Shown: positions 8,634 through 16,439 of the stretch, in pieces | How the letters are laid out: each line of letters begins with the position of its first letter | Position numbering within the stretch: position 1 is the stretch's first letter | Assembly (NCBI GenBank): GCA_900316995.1 | Contig: ONEZ01000013.1 | Coordinates: forward strand, 20,426 to 84,425 | Direction: 5' to 3' | DNA length: 64,000 bases | Origin: an uncultured Bacteroidales bacterium | Lineage (GTDB): Bacteria > Bacteroidota > Bacteroidia > Bacteroidales > Paludibacteraceae | Notes under the pieces: generated by a model | Told to the model about the DNA's origin: nothing | What the model saw: the letters and a program-made list of their open reading frames with translations, nothing else | Databases searched by the model: none | Made by a program: the position numbers and the translations under genes

Positions 8634-10670
8634 TCAAAACTTTGCAACGTAATCCTTAACCTTACCATACACGCTTTCTCCGTTAAACCCGAATTTTTCA
8701 TCAAGAACGGTATATGGAGCTGAAAGTCCAAAGTGGTCAAGACCTGCAACCATGCCTCTGAGACCTACTGTACGCTGAAGTGTCATTGGTAGGCCAGCTG
8801 TCAGTCCAAACACTGGCTTACTATAATCAATCACACTGCGACGATACTCTTCATCCTGTTCAAAGAAAAGCCCTTCGCTTGGAATGGAAACTATTTTTAC
8901 TTTCATACCGTCACGTTCCTCAAGCAGTTTGGCGGCGTCAAAGAGAGTTGACACTTCTGAGCCACTTGCAACAAGGGTGACATCGGCGTTTTGAACATCT
9001 TTAACAATATAGGCACCTCTCTTGGCTCCAAGACAGCTCTCATACTTATTCTCTCCACGAGGCAGACTTTTAATATTCTGGCGTGATAGGATAAGACCTG
9101 TAGGAGTATCTTTATTCTCAAGAGCCATCTGCCATGCTACGGTGGTTTCATCTACATCAGCAGGGCGTAGAACAAGCATTGAGTTTTTACCTCTATGATT
9201 CTTCACAGCCTCCATTAGTCTTACTTGCAGCTCCTGCTCAATAGGCTGGTGCGTAGGACCGTCCTCGCCTACTCTAAAGGCGTCATGAGTCCAGACATAT
9301 ATTACCTGCAGACGCTGCAGTGCTGACATACGGAACGCCGGCTTCATATAGTCAGAGAACACAAAGAATGTACCGCACACTGGTATGATACCTCCGTGCA
9401 GAGCCATACCGTTCATAATGCAAGCCATGGTAAGCTCACTTACACCAGCATGCAGGAATCCGCCTGAGAAATCACCTTTGACAATAGGTTTGCTGTTCTT
9501 TAAGAATCCCTCTGTCTTATCTGAATTAGAGAGGTCAGCAGAAGATACTATCATGTTCTCAATCTTACCTGAGAATAGAGCCAGCATAGCTCCCGATGCG
9601 GAGCGTGTAGCTTGATCCTGTTTCTGCTGTATAGCTGAGAAATCAATTTCAGGCAACTCTTTGTTATAGAATGACTTGAATTTCTTGTAATGCTCAGGGT
9701 GACCAGCAGCGAATTCAGCCTCCTCTGCCTTACGGCGGCGTACTATCTCTCTAAGCTGAGCCTTGCGCTCCTCATAAATCTGAGCAGCCTCAGGGAATAT
9801 CTGGAAAGGATTCTCTGGATCACCGCCAAGACCGGCAATAGTCTTAGCCACATCAACGCCAGCCTTGGAAAGTGGCTGACCATGTGTGGAAACCAAATTC
9901 TCACAACTTTCACCGTTAGGGCCTTTAGCACCCTTGCCCATAAGTGTATTGCCTATGATAAGTGTAGGACGTTCCGTCTCTTCATTTGCTTTCTTTAACG
10001 CCTCACGAATCTCAGCAGCATCGTTGCCGTTGATAGTCATAACATTCCAGCCCCATGAGCGGTACTTCATAGCAGTATCCTCGCCACTAACTTCATCCAC
10101 AAAAGTGGATAGCTGAACATTATTGGCATCAAAAAACATGATTAGATTACTCAAGCCAAGCAGACCGGCAATACGGCCTGCACCTTGTGAAATCTCCTCC
10201 TGAATACCACCGTCAGAAATGTATGTGTAAATTTTGTGCTTTGTCCACTCGCCAAAACGTGCTGCAAGGAAACGCTCTGCGATGGCAGCTCCGACAGCCA
10301 TTGTATGACCCTGGCCAAGAGGACCGGATGTGTTTTCAATTCCGTGTGCGTAGTCCACTTCCGGGTGACCAGGACAAACAGTTCCCCACTGGCGGAATGT
10401 CTTAAGATCTTCCAATGAGTATCTGCCGGCAAGCGCAAGCACTGAGTAGAGCATAGGAGACATGTGGCCTGGATCAAGGAAGAAACGGTCACGATTCACC
10501 CATAATGCGTCATCAGGATCATATTCAAGAAACTCAGAGTAAAGCACATTTATAAAATCAGCTCCACCCATAGCACCGCCTGGGTGTCCTGACTTGGCTT
10601 TCTCAACCATTGCAGCTGAAAGAACACGTATGTTGTCAGCCGCCTTGTTCAGTTGTGATACGGAATTCAT
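8634..10670 (-). CDS. tkt: Transketolase
   Basis: Thiamine-diphosphate enzyme that moves two-carbon units between sugar phosphates in the non-oxidative pentose phosphate pathway. The 678 residues cover the pyrophosphate, pyrimidine and C-terminal domains: SGHPGGAMGGADF near residue 27, GPLGQGH near 110, the diphosphate-binding motif SDGGIQEE...DANN (about 150-180; Ser replaces the first Gly of the common GDG), and a transketolase-like GEDGPTHQP near 460. I chose the ATG at 10670, with a -7 box at 10705-10712; a TTG six codons upstream is less likely. mntP follows. Confidence 0.96.
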   Translation of the reverse strand: MNSVSQLNKAADNIRVLSAAMVEKAKSGHPGGAMGGADFINVLYSEFLEYDPDDALWVNRDRFFLDPGHMSPMLYSVLALAGRYSLEDLKTFRQWGTVCPGHPEVDYAHGIENTSGPLGQGHTMAVGAAIAERFLAARFGEWTKHKIYTYISDGGIQEEISQGAGRIAGLLGLSNLIMFFDANNVQLSTFVDEVSGEDTAMKYRSWGWNVMTINGNDAAEIREALKKANEETERPTLIIGNTLMGKGAKGPNGESCENLVSTHGQPLSKAGVDVAKTIAGLGGDPENPFQIFPEAAQIYEERKAQLREIVRRRKAEEAEFAAGHPEHYKKFKSFYNKELPEIDFSAIQQKQDQATRSASGAMLALFSGKIENMIVSSADLSNSDKTEGFLKNSKPIVKGDFSGGFLHAGVSELTMACIMNGMALHGGIIPVCGTFFVFSDYMKPAFRMSALQRLQVIYVWTHDAFRVGEDGPTHQPIEQELQVRLMEAVKNHRGKNSMLVLRPADVDETTVAWQMALENKDTPTGLILSRQNIKSLPRGENKYESCLGAKRGAYIVKDVQNADVTLVASGSEVSTLFDAAKLLEERDGMKVKIVSIPSEGLFFEQDEEYRRSVIDYSKPVFGLTAGLPMTLQRTVGLRGMVAGLDHFGLSAPYTVLDEKFGFNGESVYGKVKDYVAKF

Positions 10671-10704
10671 AATGTTTTGAGGTATCAAATGCAGTAATAT
10701 AGCG

Positions 10705-10712
10705 CAAAGGTA
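10705..10712 (-). promoter_or_regulatory. Transketolase promoter -7 box
   Basis: TACCTTTG on the minus strand, 34 bp before the ATG. No full TTTG is found at the correct distance upstream, only TTG-like sequence. Confidence 0.6.
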
Positions 10713-10738
10713 GTCATAATTAAATGAACAACACCCTA

Positions 10739-11605
10739 TTATTTGCTTATTTTATTAACAATGTTCTGTTTCTTTTTATACGGTATCTGATATGAGAGTA
10801 TATACTCAAAACCAAAAGTGGCGGTATTAGTGTTATACTGACCAAAACCAGGTATAAAAGCAGGGTAATCAATCTCCTTCTTGTAGAAATGAGGGAATGC
10901 CCTAACCTTTACGTTCACCCCCATAAAAAAGCTCTTATAGACCTGAACTCTCACACCCACCACAAACTCAAACCATCCCACATTCACATTACGCTTCTCA
11001 TTTGTCATGTAAGTACGCTCTTTCCAATACAGGTTTTCAAGAAGAGCATTAGAGACCGTGTAGTTTACATTTGACAAACCATATCTCACACCCACACCAA
11101 ACGTATGGTCTTTTTTTCTGTCTGGTTTGAAATTCAAGAAGTTATAGTTAGCTCCAAAGCGGAAAAAGAAACCATCTGACTTATAGTGGGAGTTAGAGAA
11201 CTCATGGTTCATAAACATCATACCATACTCCACCACAGGAAACAAACGCTGCCAGAGAGAGACGTCAAAACTCACCACAAATTCAAACCTTCCACCATTA
11301 AACAGAGTTGCAATGGGATTAAAAATATCCACATTAACGTATGCGCCTTGATATACTGGAGACTTTAGTTTAGGCACCTGCCTCACATTGTCACGGCTTA
11401 TAACCATAGTGGAGTCCAGATGAACCACCCCTATCTTTTCATTCTTCTGTTGCAGTGTGTCAGATGAAAGTTTAAGCGTATCAGTTGCAACCTTGAGTGT
11501 GTCAGTCGCAATCTTAAGTGTGTCCTTAGCCTCTGCAGCATTAAGAGACACAACAGCCAAAAACAGGAGCAAGGCAGAACTAATTGTATATCTTAATGTG
11601 GACAT
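10739..11605 (-). CDS. DUF6048-like beta-barrel protein
   Basis: Probable outer-membrane protein of unknown function, 288 residues. It has a signal peptide (about 1-24), then a run of near-identical heptads D-T-L-K-[IVL]-[AS]-[TS] (four copies, about residues 28-52), then a barrel-like region rich in F-G-V-G-V-R-Y strands. The ATG at 11605 is preferred to a GTG one codon earlier. It overlaps the end of the DUF6452 gene by 26 bp. The pairing of a DUF6452 lipoprotein with this barrel family is a recurrent Bacteroidetes arrangement as I recall it; the DUF name is from memory. Confidence 0.6.
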   Translation of the reverse strand: MSTLRYTISSALLLFLAVVSLNAAEAKDTLKIATDTLKVATDTLKLSSDTLQQKNEKIGVVHLDSTMVISRDNVRQVPKLKSPVYQGAYVNVDIFNPIATLFNGGRFEFVVSFDVSLWQRLFPVVEYGMMFMNHEFSNSHYKSDGFFFRFGANYNFLNFKPDRKKDHTFGVGVRYGLSNVNYTVSNALLENLYWKERTYMTNEKRNVNVGWFEFVVGVRVQVYKSFFMGVNVKVRAFPHFYKKEIDYPAFIPGFGQYNTNTATFGFEYILSYQIPYKKKQNIVNKISK

Positions 11606-12062
11606 CACCTTCTAAATTTAAAATTTCCGCCTTATATATCTCAGCCTTCTTCACAAAAGTGTTTGATGTATAAGACATATCCTTAATATAATACGACGCC
11701 ACACAGCCACACTCCTTATTCACAAAGAAAGGCCTGACATTGCAGTTCACTGTCAGCACAAAAGAAACAGTAACCTCCTCTTCTGTAGCCGGCTTTATAA
11801 CAAACTCATACTCTGTCTTCTCTTGTGTAATGTGTAGTGGCAGAAACACTGAGTTCACATTTACGTTATTGTACAAAATTGAGTCACTGCCCACCCCCTT
11901 TACAGTGAGACGTTGCACGGTTAATGGCTTGAGAGAAATAGAATCTAAAAAGGCCACACCAAGCAGAGAGCGTCTGGACTCATAGCACTCTGACGTACAC
12001 GATGCTAAAACCACGCCCGCAAACAAAGCTAACGCAACTGCTATTTTAGTAAAAGTCTTCAC
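11580..12062 (-). CDS. DUF6452-like lipoprotein
   Basis: A 160-residue predicted lipoprotein: signal peptide ending L-A-S-C (lipid-modified Cys at about 21), then a beta-rich domain with further cysteines, including C-x-C (KECGCVASYYIKD). The start abuts the stop of the upstream membrane-protein gene, and its 3' end overlaps the DUF6048-like gene, so the three are probably co-translated. Function unknown; the partner barrel downstream suggests they act together at the outer membrane. Confidence 0.6.
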   Translation of the reverse strand: MKTFTKIAVALALFAGVVLASCTSECYESRRSLLGVAFLDSISLKPLTVQRLTVKGVGSDSILYNNVNVNSVFLPLHITQEKTEYEFVIKPATEEEVTVSFVLTVNCNVRPFFVNKECGCVASYYIKDMSYTSNTFVKKAEIYKAEILNLEGDVHIKIYN

Positions 12063-12587
12063 CTATACAAAATATTTCTTTATCTCATTCTTTACAAATG
12101 AAATTGCAAGCTGGGTTGGAGAATCCTCGCTCTGGTTATATGTGGCAAGTATCACATTTGCAAGCTGCGCAGATGGCGCTTCTGGTGGAACCTTTGCAGC
12201 ACAAGCGTTAATAAGTTGTATAATATTCTCCTTAGCGTTTCTAATAACGCTCCATGCCTCATCACTCACATAAACCTGCTGAGCCACATTATGTTCATAT
12301 TCAGCTCTAATGTCAATAAGCAGAGACGCATGGTACTGAAGAGCCGTAAGAGTATCATCCTGAAGGCGTACGAGAAGGCTGTCAGGGCTGATTCTTTCAA
12401 GGAACAGCACCATACGCTCATAAGCATTAAGGCGTATAGGCAGCGTGGTTTTCTGACTCTCCTTGGCCAAAAGGTATCTACGGCGTGCATTCTCCTCCTT
12501 TGTAAAATTACGTAGCATCACATATACCACGATGAAAACAATCAGCGCAGGAATTGTGTAAGCTAATATTTGTAAGAACAGTTCCAT
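12063..12587 (-). CDS. Conserved membrane-anchored protein, function unknown
   Basis: 174 residues with one N-terminal hydrophobic helix (about 5-27, MELFLQILAYTIPALIVF...) followed by a charged, helical cytoplasmic-looking domain (ARRRYLLAKESQKTTLPIRLNAYERMVLFLERI). It resembles a small Bacteroidetes family of membrane proteins whose members begin with a similar Y-T-I-P-A-L segment (DUF7935 in my recollection, unverified). It is flanked by the GT2 gene upstream (21 bp) and the DUF6452 gene downstream (0 bp). Confidence 0.6.
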   Translation of the reverse strand: MELFLQILAYTIPALIVFIVVYVMLRNFTKEENARRRYLLAKESQKTTLPIRLNAYERMVLFLERISPDSLLVRLQDDTLTALQYHASLLIDIRAEYEHNVAQQVYVSDEAWSVIRNAKENIIQLINACAAKVPPEAPSAQLANVILATYNQSEDSPTQLAISFVKNEIKKYFV

Positions 12588-12608
12588 AAAAAATATTTAT
12601 GACGTGGG

Positions 12609-13565
12609 TTATTTGTCAATTGTCGTCTGTATTTGATATTTGTTACGTTCATTTGATGAGCGTGCTATAAGCTCGCCAAGGAATCCTGTAACAAAGAACT
12701 GCGTACCAAGCACCATGGAAAGCATTGCCAAATAAAAATATGGGCTGTTTGCTATAAGTGGCGCCCTGTACCCCATTATTATGGCCTTAAGTTTAATGGC
12801 TCCAACCACAATCACCATAATTAATCCTACCAGGAACATTACAGAGCCCCATACACCAAAGAAGTGCATAGGCCTTACTCCAAACTTAGAGAGGAACCAC
12901 AAGCTAAGCAAATCAAGGTATCCATGTATAAAACGGTCAAAACCAAACTTGCTCTTTCCAAACTTACGTGCCTGATGGTGAACCTCTTTCTCCCCTATCT
13001 TATCAAAACCCGCATTCTTAGCAAGGTATGGAATATAGCGGTGCATCTCGCCATATACCTCTATATTCTTAACCACATCAAGGCGATATGCCTTTAAGCC
13101 GCAGTTAAAGTCATGAAGCTTTATGCCTGAAACCTTACGGGCCGTTGCATTAAACAGTTTGCTTGGCAGATTCTTTGTAAGTGCAGGGTCATAGCGCTTC
13201 TTCTTCCACCCAGATACCAAGTCATAACCATCCTCCACTATCATACGGTATAGTTCCGGTATCTCATCAGGGCTGTCCTGAAGGTCTGCATCCATGGTAA
13301 TGACCACATCGCCCTGAGCCTTTTCAAACCCACAATAAAGGGCAGGTGACTTACCATAATTGCGTCTGAACTTTATACCCTTTACCTCATTATTCTCCTT
13401 TGAAAGGCCAACAATAGCATCCCATGAGCCATCGGTGGAGCCATCATCAACAAAAATAACCTCAAAAGTGAAGTTATTCTCAATCATCACACGCTTTATC
13501 CATGCAAACAGCTCTGGAATTGATTCAAGTTCATTATACAAAGGTATTACTACTGACAGATCCAT
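12609..13565 (-). CDS. Family 2 glycosyltransferase (DPM1/GtrB type)
   Basis: Transfers a sugar from a nucleotide donor, probably to undecaprenyl phosphate. The 318 residues contain a GT-A domain with VVIPLYNE at the start, FVDDGSTDGS near residue 40, the DxD-like MDADLQDSP near 91 and FNCGLKAYRLDV near 153, then two C-terminal transmembrane helices (about 232-262 and 275-300). This layout is that of the polyprenyl-phosphate mannosyl/glucosyltransferases. The following small membrane protein genes lie in the same direction. The acceptor and sugar cannot be read from sequence. Confidence 0.9.
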   Translation of the reverse strand: MDLSVVIPLYNELESIPELFAWIKRVMIENNFTFEVIFVDDGSTDGSWDAIVGLSKENNEVKGIKFRRNYGKSPALYCGFEKAQGDVVITMDADLQDSPDEIPELYRMIVEDGYDLVSGWKKKRYDPALTKNLPSKLFNATARKVSGIKLHDFNCGLKAYRLDVVKNIEVYGEMHRYIPYLAKNAGFDKIGEKEVHHQARKFGKSKFGFDRFIHGYLDLLSLWFLSKFGVRPMHFFGVWGSVMFLVGLIMVIVVGAIKLKAIIMGYRAPLIANSPYFYLAMLSMVLGTQFFVTGFLGELIARSSNERNKYQIQTTIDK

Positions 13566-13596
13566 TTTTTCAGTTGATAGTTGATAGTTATAATTC

Positions 13597-14124
13597 TCAA
13601 CCCTTAAATTTTTTATTAACTATTCCAGCGATTGGCAACCCAAGTATGAGCCCAACCACTATGTTTATCCAGACAGTCTGAATTGCCACTGTTGATGCTG
13701 ACGGTACACCCACCTCCTTAATCTGTGCCAAGAAATCATTAATAGAAGGCTGGCTTTCAGAGTATTTGGCAAGTGCTTCCGTAAGATGCGAAACCTGCTG
13801 CGCTATATAGTCTGGATTTATAAACTTATAATATATGAACTGCGCTATGGCAAGAATCATTGAGCCAAAGAAAAAGAGATATATGCAAAAACGGAGCAAT
13901 GTGCCAAAGGTGACATCGGTGTCTGTGATGCTACGACGGAAAGAGAGTGTAAGCCAATACGCCACAAATGGTACAAGCATCATAAGAAAGCCTGAAAAAA
14001 ATGCGCCCACAGAACCGTCAGACATAACCTCAGCCACTAATTTCAAGACCAACAACGCACCCAGCCATACACCGTAGTACATAGCCTGCTTTGTTGTATA
14101 TTGCCTTAGTTCTATATAGTCCAT
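13597..14124 (-). CDS. DUF4199 family membrane protein
   Basis: 175-residue protein with four hydrophobic segments (about 15-30, 38-58, 72-95, 148-170) and a soluble loop between the third and fourth, as in DUF4199 proteins. The ATG at 14124 is chosen because the -7 box at 14140-14147 lies upstream and a further in-frame start would sit before the promoter. In Bacteroidetes this family is usually next to a GT2 gene, as here (31 bp). Function unknown. Confidence 0.8.
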   Translation of the reverse strand: MDYIELRQYTTKQAMYYGVWLGALLVLKLVAEVMSDGSVGAFFSGFLMMLVPFVAYWLTLSFRRSITDTDVTFGTLLRFCIYLFFFGSMILAIAQFIYYKFINPDYIAQQVSHLTEALAKYSESQPSINDFLAQIKEVGVPSASTVAIQTVWINIVVGLILGLPIAGIVNKKFKG

Positions 14125-14139
14125 ATCCTTATAATTTTG

Positions 14140-14147
14140 CAAAGGTA
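14140..14147 (-). promoter_or_regulatory. Promoter -7 box for DUF4199-GT2 unit
   Basis: TACCTTTG on the minus strand, 15 bp before the ATG. It is back-to-back with the SRP RNA promoter on the plus strand. Confidence 0.65.
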
Positions 14148-14167
14148 CAAAAAATCCGCTAAACATA

Positions 14168-14198
14168 TTTGTTTTTCAGAAAAAATACCCTACCTTTG
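14168..14198 (+). promoter_or_regulatory. SRP RNA promoter
   Basis: TTTG (14168-14171), 19 bp, TACCTTTG (14191-14198). A full consensus match placing the RNA start at about 14201-14204. Confidence 0.85.
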
Positions 14199-14200
14199 CA

Positions 14201-14302
14201 CTTCGGAAAGGTACTACACGACCAGCTCCCTTCCAATCCCCCAGGGCTTGACCGCAGCAAGGGTACGTTGGTTGAGCGGTGCGATGTAGAGCGCCTTTCC
14301 TT
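14201..14302 (+). ncRNA. ffs: Small signal recognition particle RNA (4.5S type)
   Basis: About 100 nt, bounded by a promoter and by a closing stem GGAAAGG (14205-14211) / CCTTTCC (14294-14300) that runs into six T, so the molecule ends in its own terminator. The Ffh-binding domain is recognisable: CCC, then CAGG on the 5' side opposite AGCA on the 3' side, closed by GC/GC with a TTGACC apical loop, then AGGGTA; CCAA/TTGG continues the rod below. The apical loop is not the common GGAA tetraloop. No coding sequence fits this stretch. Confidence 0.88.
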
Positions 14303-14324
14303 TTTTGTTTTAAATTTCACCAAA

Positions 14325-14819
14325 TTGAAAACCATAGGTCTTTTATCTGACACTCACGGCTACTGGGATGAACGGTACGCCACGTTTTTTGCAGAGTGTG
14401 ATGAAATATGGCACGCTGGCGACATAGGCTCTCTTGAGGTGTATAACAGACTAATGGAATTAAAACCGGTAAGAGCAGTCACGGGTAACATAGACGGATA
14501 CCCTCTACGCTCTATGCTAAAGGCCGAAATGACATTCTGCATTGAAGGTGTTAATGTATATATGACACACATAGGCGGCTACCCTGGCAAATATGCTCCT
14601 GGCATAGAAAACAAGCTACGAACGCAAAATATTAACTTATTTATATCTGGCCATTCGCATATACTCAAAGTGGTAAATGATGCAAAATTAGGATTGCTAC
14701 ATATCAATCCTGGGGCTGCTGGTCTGCAAGGCTGGCAGCTACAACGCACACTTGTACGATTTAAAATAGAAAACTCCAAAATCTCTGATTTAGAGGTTCT
14801 GGAGCTTAAACTTCATTAG
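14325..14819 (+). CDS. YfcE/MJ0936-type metallophosphoesterase
   Basis: A dinuclear-metal phosphodiesterase of 164 residues. Metal-binding motifs appear in order: SDTHG (about 8-12), AGDIG (about 35), GNID (about 57, commonly GNCD/GNHD), MTHIGG (about 84) and SGHSH (about 110). I assign the start to the TTG at 14325, because family members begin M-K-x-I-G-L-x-S-D-T-H and the only upstream ATG in frame (14169) is inside the SRP promoter and would translate through the SRP RNA. Substrate unknown. Confidence 0.85.
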   Translation: MKTIGLLSDTHGYWDERYATFFAECDEIWHAGDIGSLEVYNRLMELKPVRAVTGNIDGYPLRSMLKAEMTFCIEGVNVYMTHIGGYPGKYAPGIENKLRTQNINLFISGHSHILKVVNDAKLGLLHINPGAAGLQGWQLQRTLVRFKIENSKISDLEVLELKLH

Positions 14820-14839
14820 TACATCATTAACGCTATAAA

Positions 14840-16207
14840 CTACCTTATCAGGCTCACCGTTCCCTTCTTCACATATTTGATACGGTTACCCTTCTCGTCC
14901 TTATCATCGCCGGTAGCCTCTATGATATAAAGATAGGCGCCCTCAGCAGCCGGCTTCCCGTTAATTGTGCCGTCCCATCCGTCAGAAGGGTCATCCCAGT
15001 CATAAATCAGCCTGCCCCAAGTGTTATATACACTACCATGGAACTTTATAATAGATTTGTAAGCCACCTTGAATATGTCATTCTTGCCATCGCCGTTGGG
15101 AGTAAAGACATTTGGCACATCAAGAGCGGAAGTAAGCACTTCTATCACAAACTCCTTTCTCTGTGTACACCCCATATTATCCGTTTCCGTTATAGAACTA
15201 TTTGACACTTCACCCCTTAGGTAATATGTACCACTCTCAGCAAAAGTGTAACGGAAATCGCGGTCTTTTATTTTGGCTATCACACTATTATACTGATTAT
15301 CAGAAGATAATGTCCAGTCATAGAAAAATGCTGCCGGCGATGAGTAGTTAAGCACCTCTACATTCAGCGGTGCAGAACCCTTAAGCCTTGTAACAGACTC
15401 CTGTGCCTCCCGTGGTTCGCCACGGTCACGCTCATTGGTGGCGTCCTCTCTTATCCTCACGCTTGAAAGCATGTGTGTCTCCACTGCGTATGGCATATAA
15501 GTGGCTTCGCTTACCACCTTTACAGTATCATCAAACGCCATTGAGAAACGAGTACCCTTAAATGTGAACTTGGTACTGTCAAGAGGTGCAGGCAACACAT
15601 AATTATAATCATCATCAACAAAGTATCCAATCTCCTCTGTTATATATGATTGAGATTCATAGTATGTGGAGTCATAACTTAAATAGTACTGTTGTTTTAA
15701 TGTAAATTTAGGTTCCGCATCGCCGGGGTTCACATACTCCATAGCTTTAACATCCTTGTGAAAGAATACATTTACAATATAACACCAGTCTTTTGAGTCT
15801 GAATCAAATGTCACAAAGCAGTTTGACGGCTTATAATCACTATAAAGGAAAATCCAAACCGTCATCTTAACCTCATTCTTATCATTCAGCACTGCGTAAC
15901 CCATGGAATGAGCCTCTTTGCTAATGGTGACTTCTGTCTCGGTTACAGCCTCAGCCTCCTGCTTAAGAAGTTCCACACCACCATTTAAGTCAAATTGGTA
16001 CCAACTGAATTTAGACGGCTCGCCGCCTTCATCAACCATATACACCAAATTTACATCTTCAAGGCTTTTAACCACCATTACGGAGTCAACTTCAGATTCC
16101 TCTGCCGCCTTAGTCACCAAGTAATCAGTACCATGAATACTAATTTCTGCATGCAACATTACTGCTAACACACAAAAAAACAAAAGTATAAAATTTTTTT
16201 TTGTCAT
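14840..16207 (-). CDS. Secreted protein with T9SS type B (CHU_C) sorting domain
   Basis: 455 residues: signal peptide (about 1-20), a large region with no recognised fold, a PKD-like segment (about 265-350; FFYDWTLSS... TYYLRGEV) and the C-terminal gliding-motility-associated domain (about 365-455: VPNVFTPNGDGKNDIF, VYNTWGRLIYDW, GWDGTINGKPA, EGAYLYIIEA). That domain directs export through the type IX secretion system, so the host should carry T9SS genes elsewhere. The gene has a perfect promoter and a ~95-nt leader with a strong hairpin. Surface or secreted role; ligand unknown. Confidence 0.88.
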   Translation of the reverse strand: MTKKNFILLFFCVLAVMLHAEISIHGTDYLVTKAAEESEVDSVMVVKSLEDVNLVYMVDEGGEPSKFSWYQFDLNGGVELLKQEAEAVTETEVTISKEAHSMGYAVLNDKNEVKMTVWIFLYSDYKPSNCFVTFDSDSKDWCYIVNVFFHKDVKAMEYVNPGDAEPKFTLKQQYYLSYDSTYYESQSYITEEIGYFVDDDYNYVLPAPLDSTKFTFKGTRFSMAFDDTVKVVSEATYMPYAVETHMLSSVRIREDATNERDRGEPREAQESVTRLKGSAPLNVEVLNYSSPAAFFYDWTLSSDNQYNSVIAKIKDRDFRYTFAESGTYYLRGEVSNSSITETDNMGCTQRKEFVIEVLTSALDVPNVFTPNGDGKNDIFKVAYKSIIKFHGSVYNTWGRLIYDWDDPSDGWDGTINGKPAAEGAYLYIIEATGDDKDEKGNRIKYVKKGTVSLIR

Positions 16208-16237
16208 CAGATTTAATTCTAATTCTTTACACAGCGG

Positions 16238-16279
16238 AGACTGATAGCACCAGCCCTTTCAGTGTCCGAGCTATCGTCT
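16238..16279 (-). promoter_or_regulatory. Hairpin in the 5' leader of the T9SS-sorted protein gene
   Basis: Ten paired bases with one bulge (AGACGATAGC with GCTATC-a-GTCT on the minus strand) around a 21-nt loop, lying between the promoter and the start codon 31 bp away. No T run follows, so it is not an ordinary terminator. Role unknown. Confidence 0.5.
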
Positions 16280-16304
16280 ATACCATCATACCTTAATTGC
16301 AACT

Positions 16305-16336
16305 GCGAAGGTACAACATTCCGCTGAAATAGCAAA
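16305..16336 (-). promoter_or_regulatory. Promoter of the T9SS-sorted protein gene
   Basis: Minus strand TTTG (16333-16336), 20 bp, TACCTTCG (16305-16312; one change from TAnnTTTG). Confidence 0.75.
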
Positions 16337-16385
16337 ATACCGCTATAAATTTCCACCAACATTTTAGATTTAATATAATTTTAGT

Positions 16386-16393
16386 TACCTTTG
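16386..16393 (+). promoter_or_regulatory. Promoter -7 box for LysM gene
   Basis: TACCTTTG, 46 bp before the ATG at 16440; no clean TTTG at the usual distance. Confidence 0.6.
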
Positions 16394-16439
16394 TAACTTT
16401 GTATTTGAATAGGAGTCAATACTACAAATCACAACCTAA

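Noticed and set aside
14169-14324. 52-codon N-terminal extension of the metallophosphoesterase
   Set aside because: It starts in the SRP RNA promoter and translates the SRP RNA; the family begins at the TTG-encoded residue at 14325.
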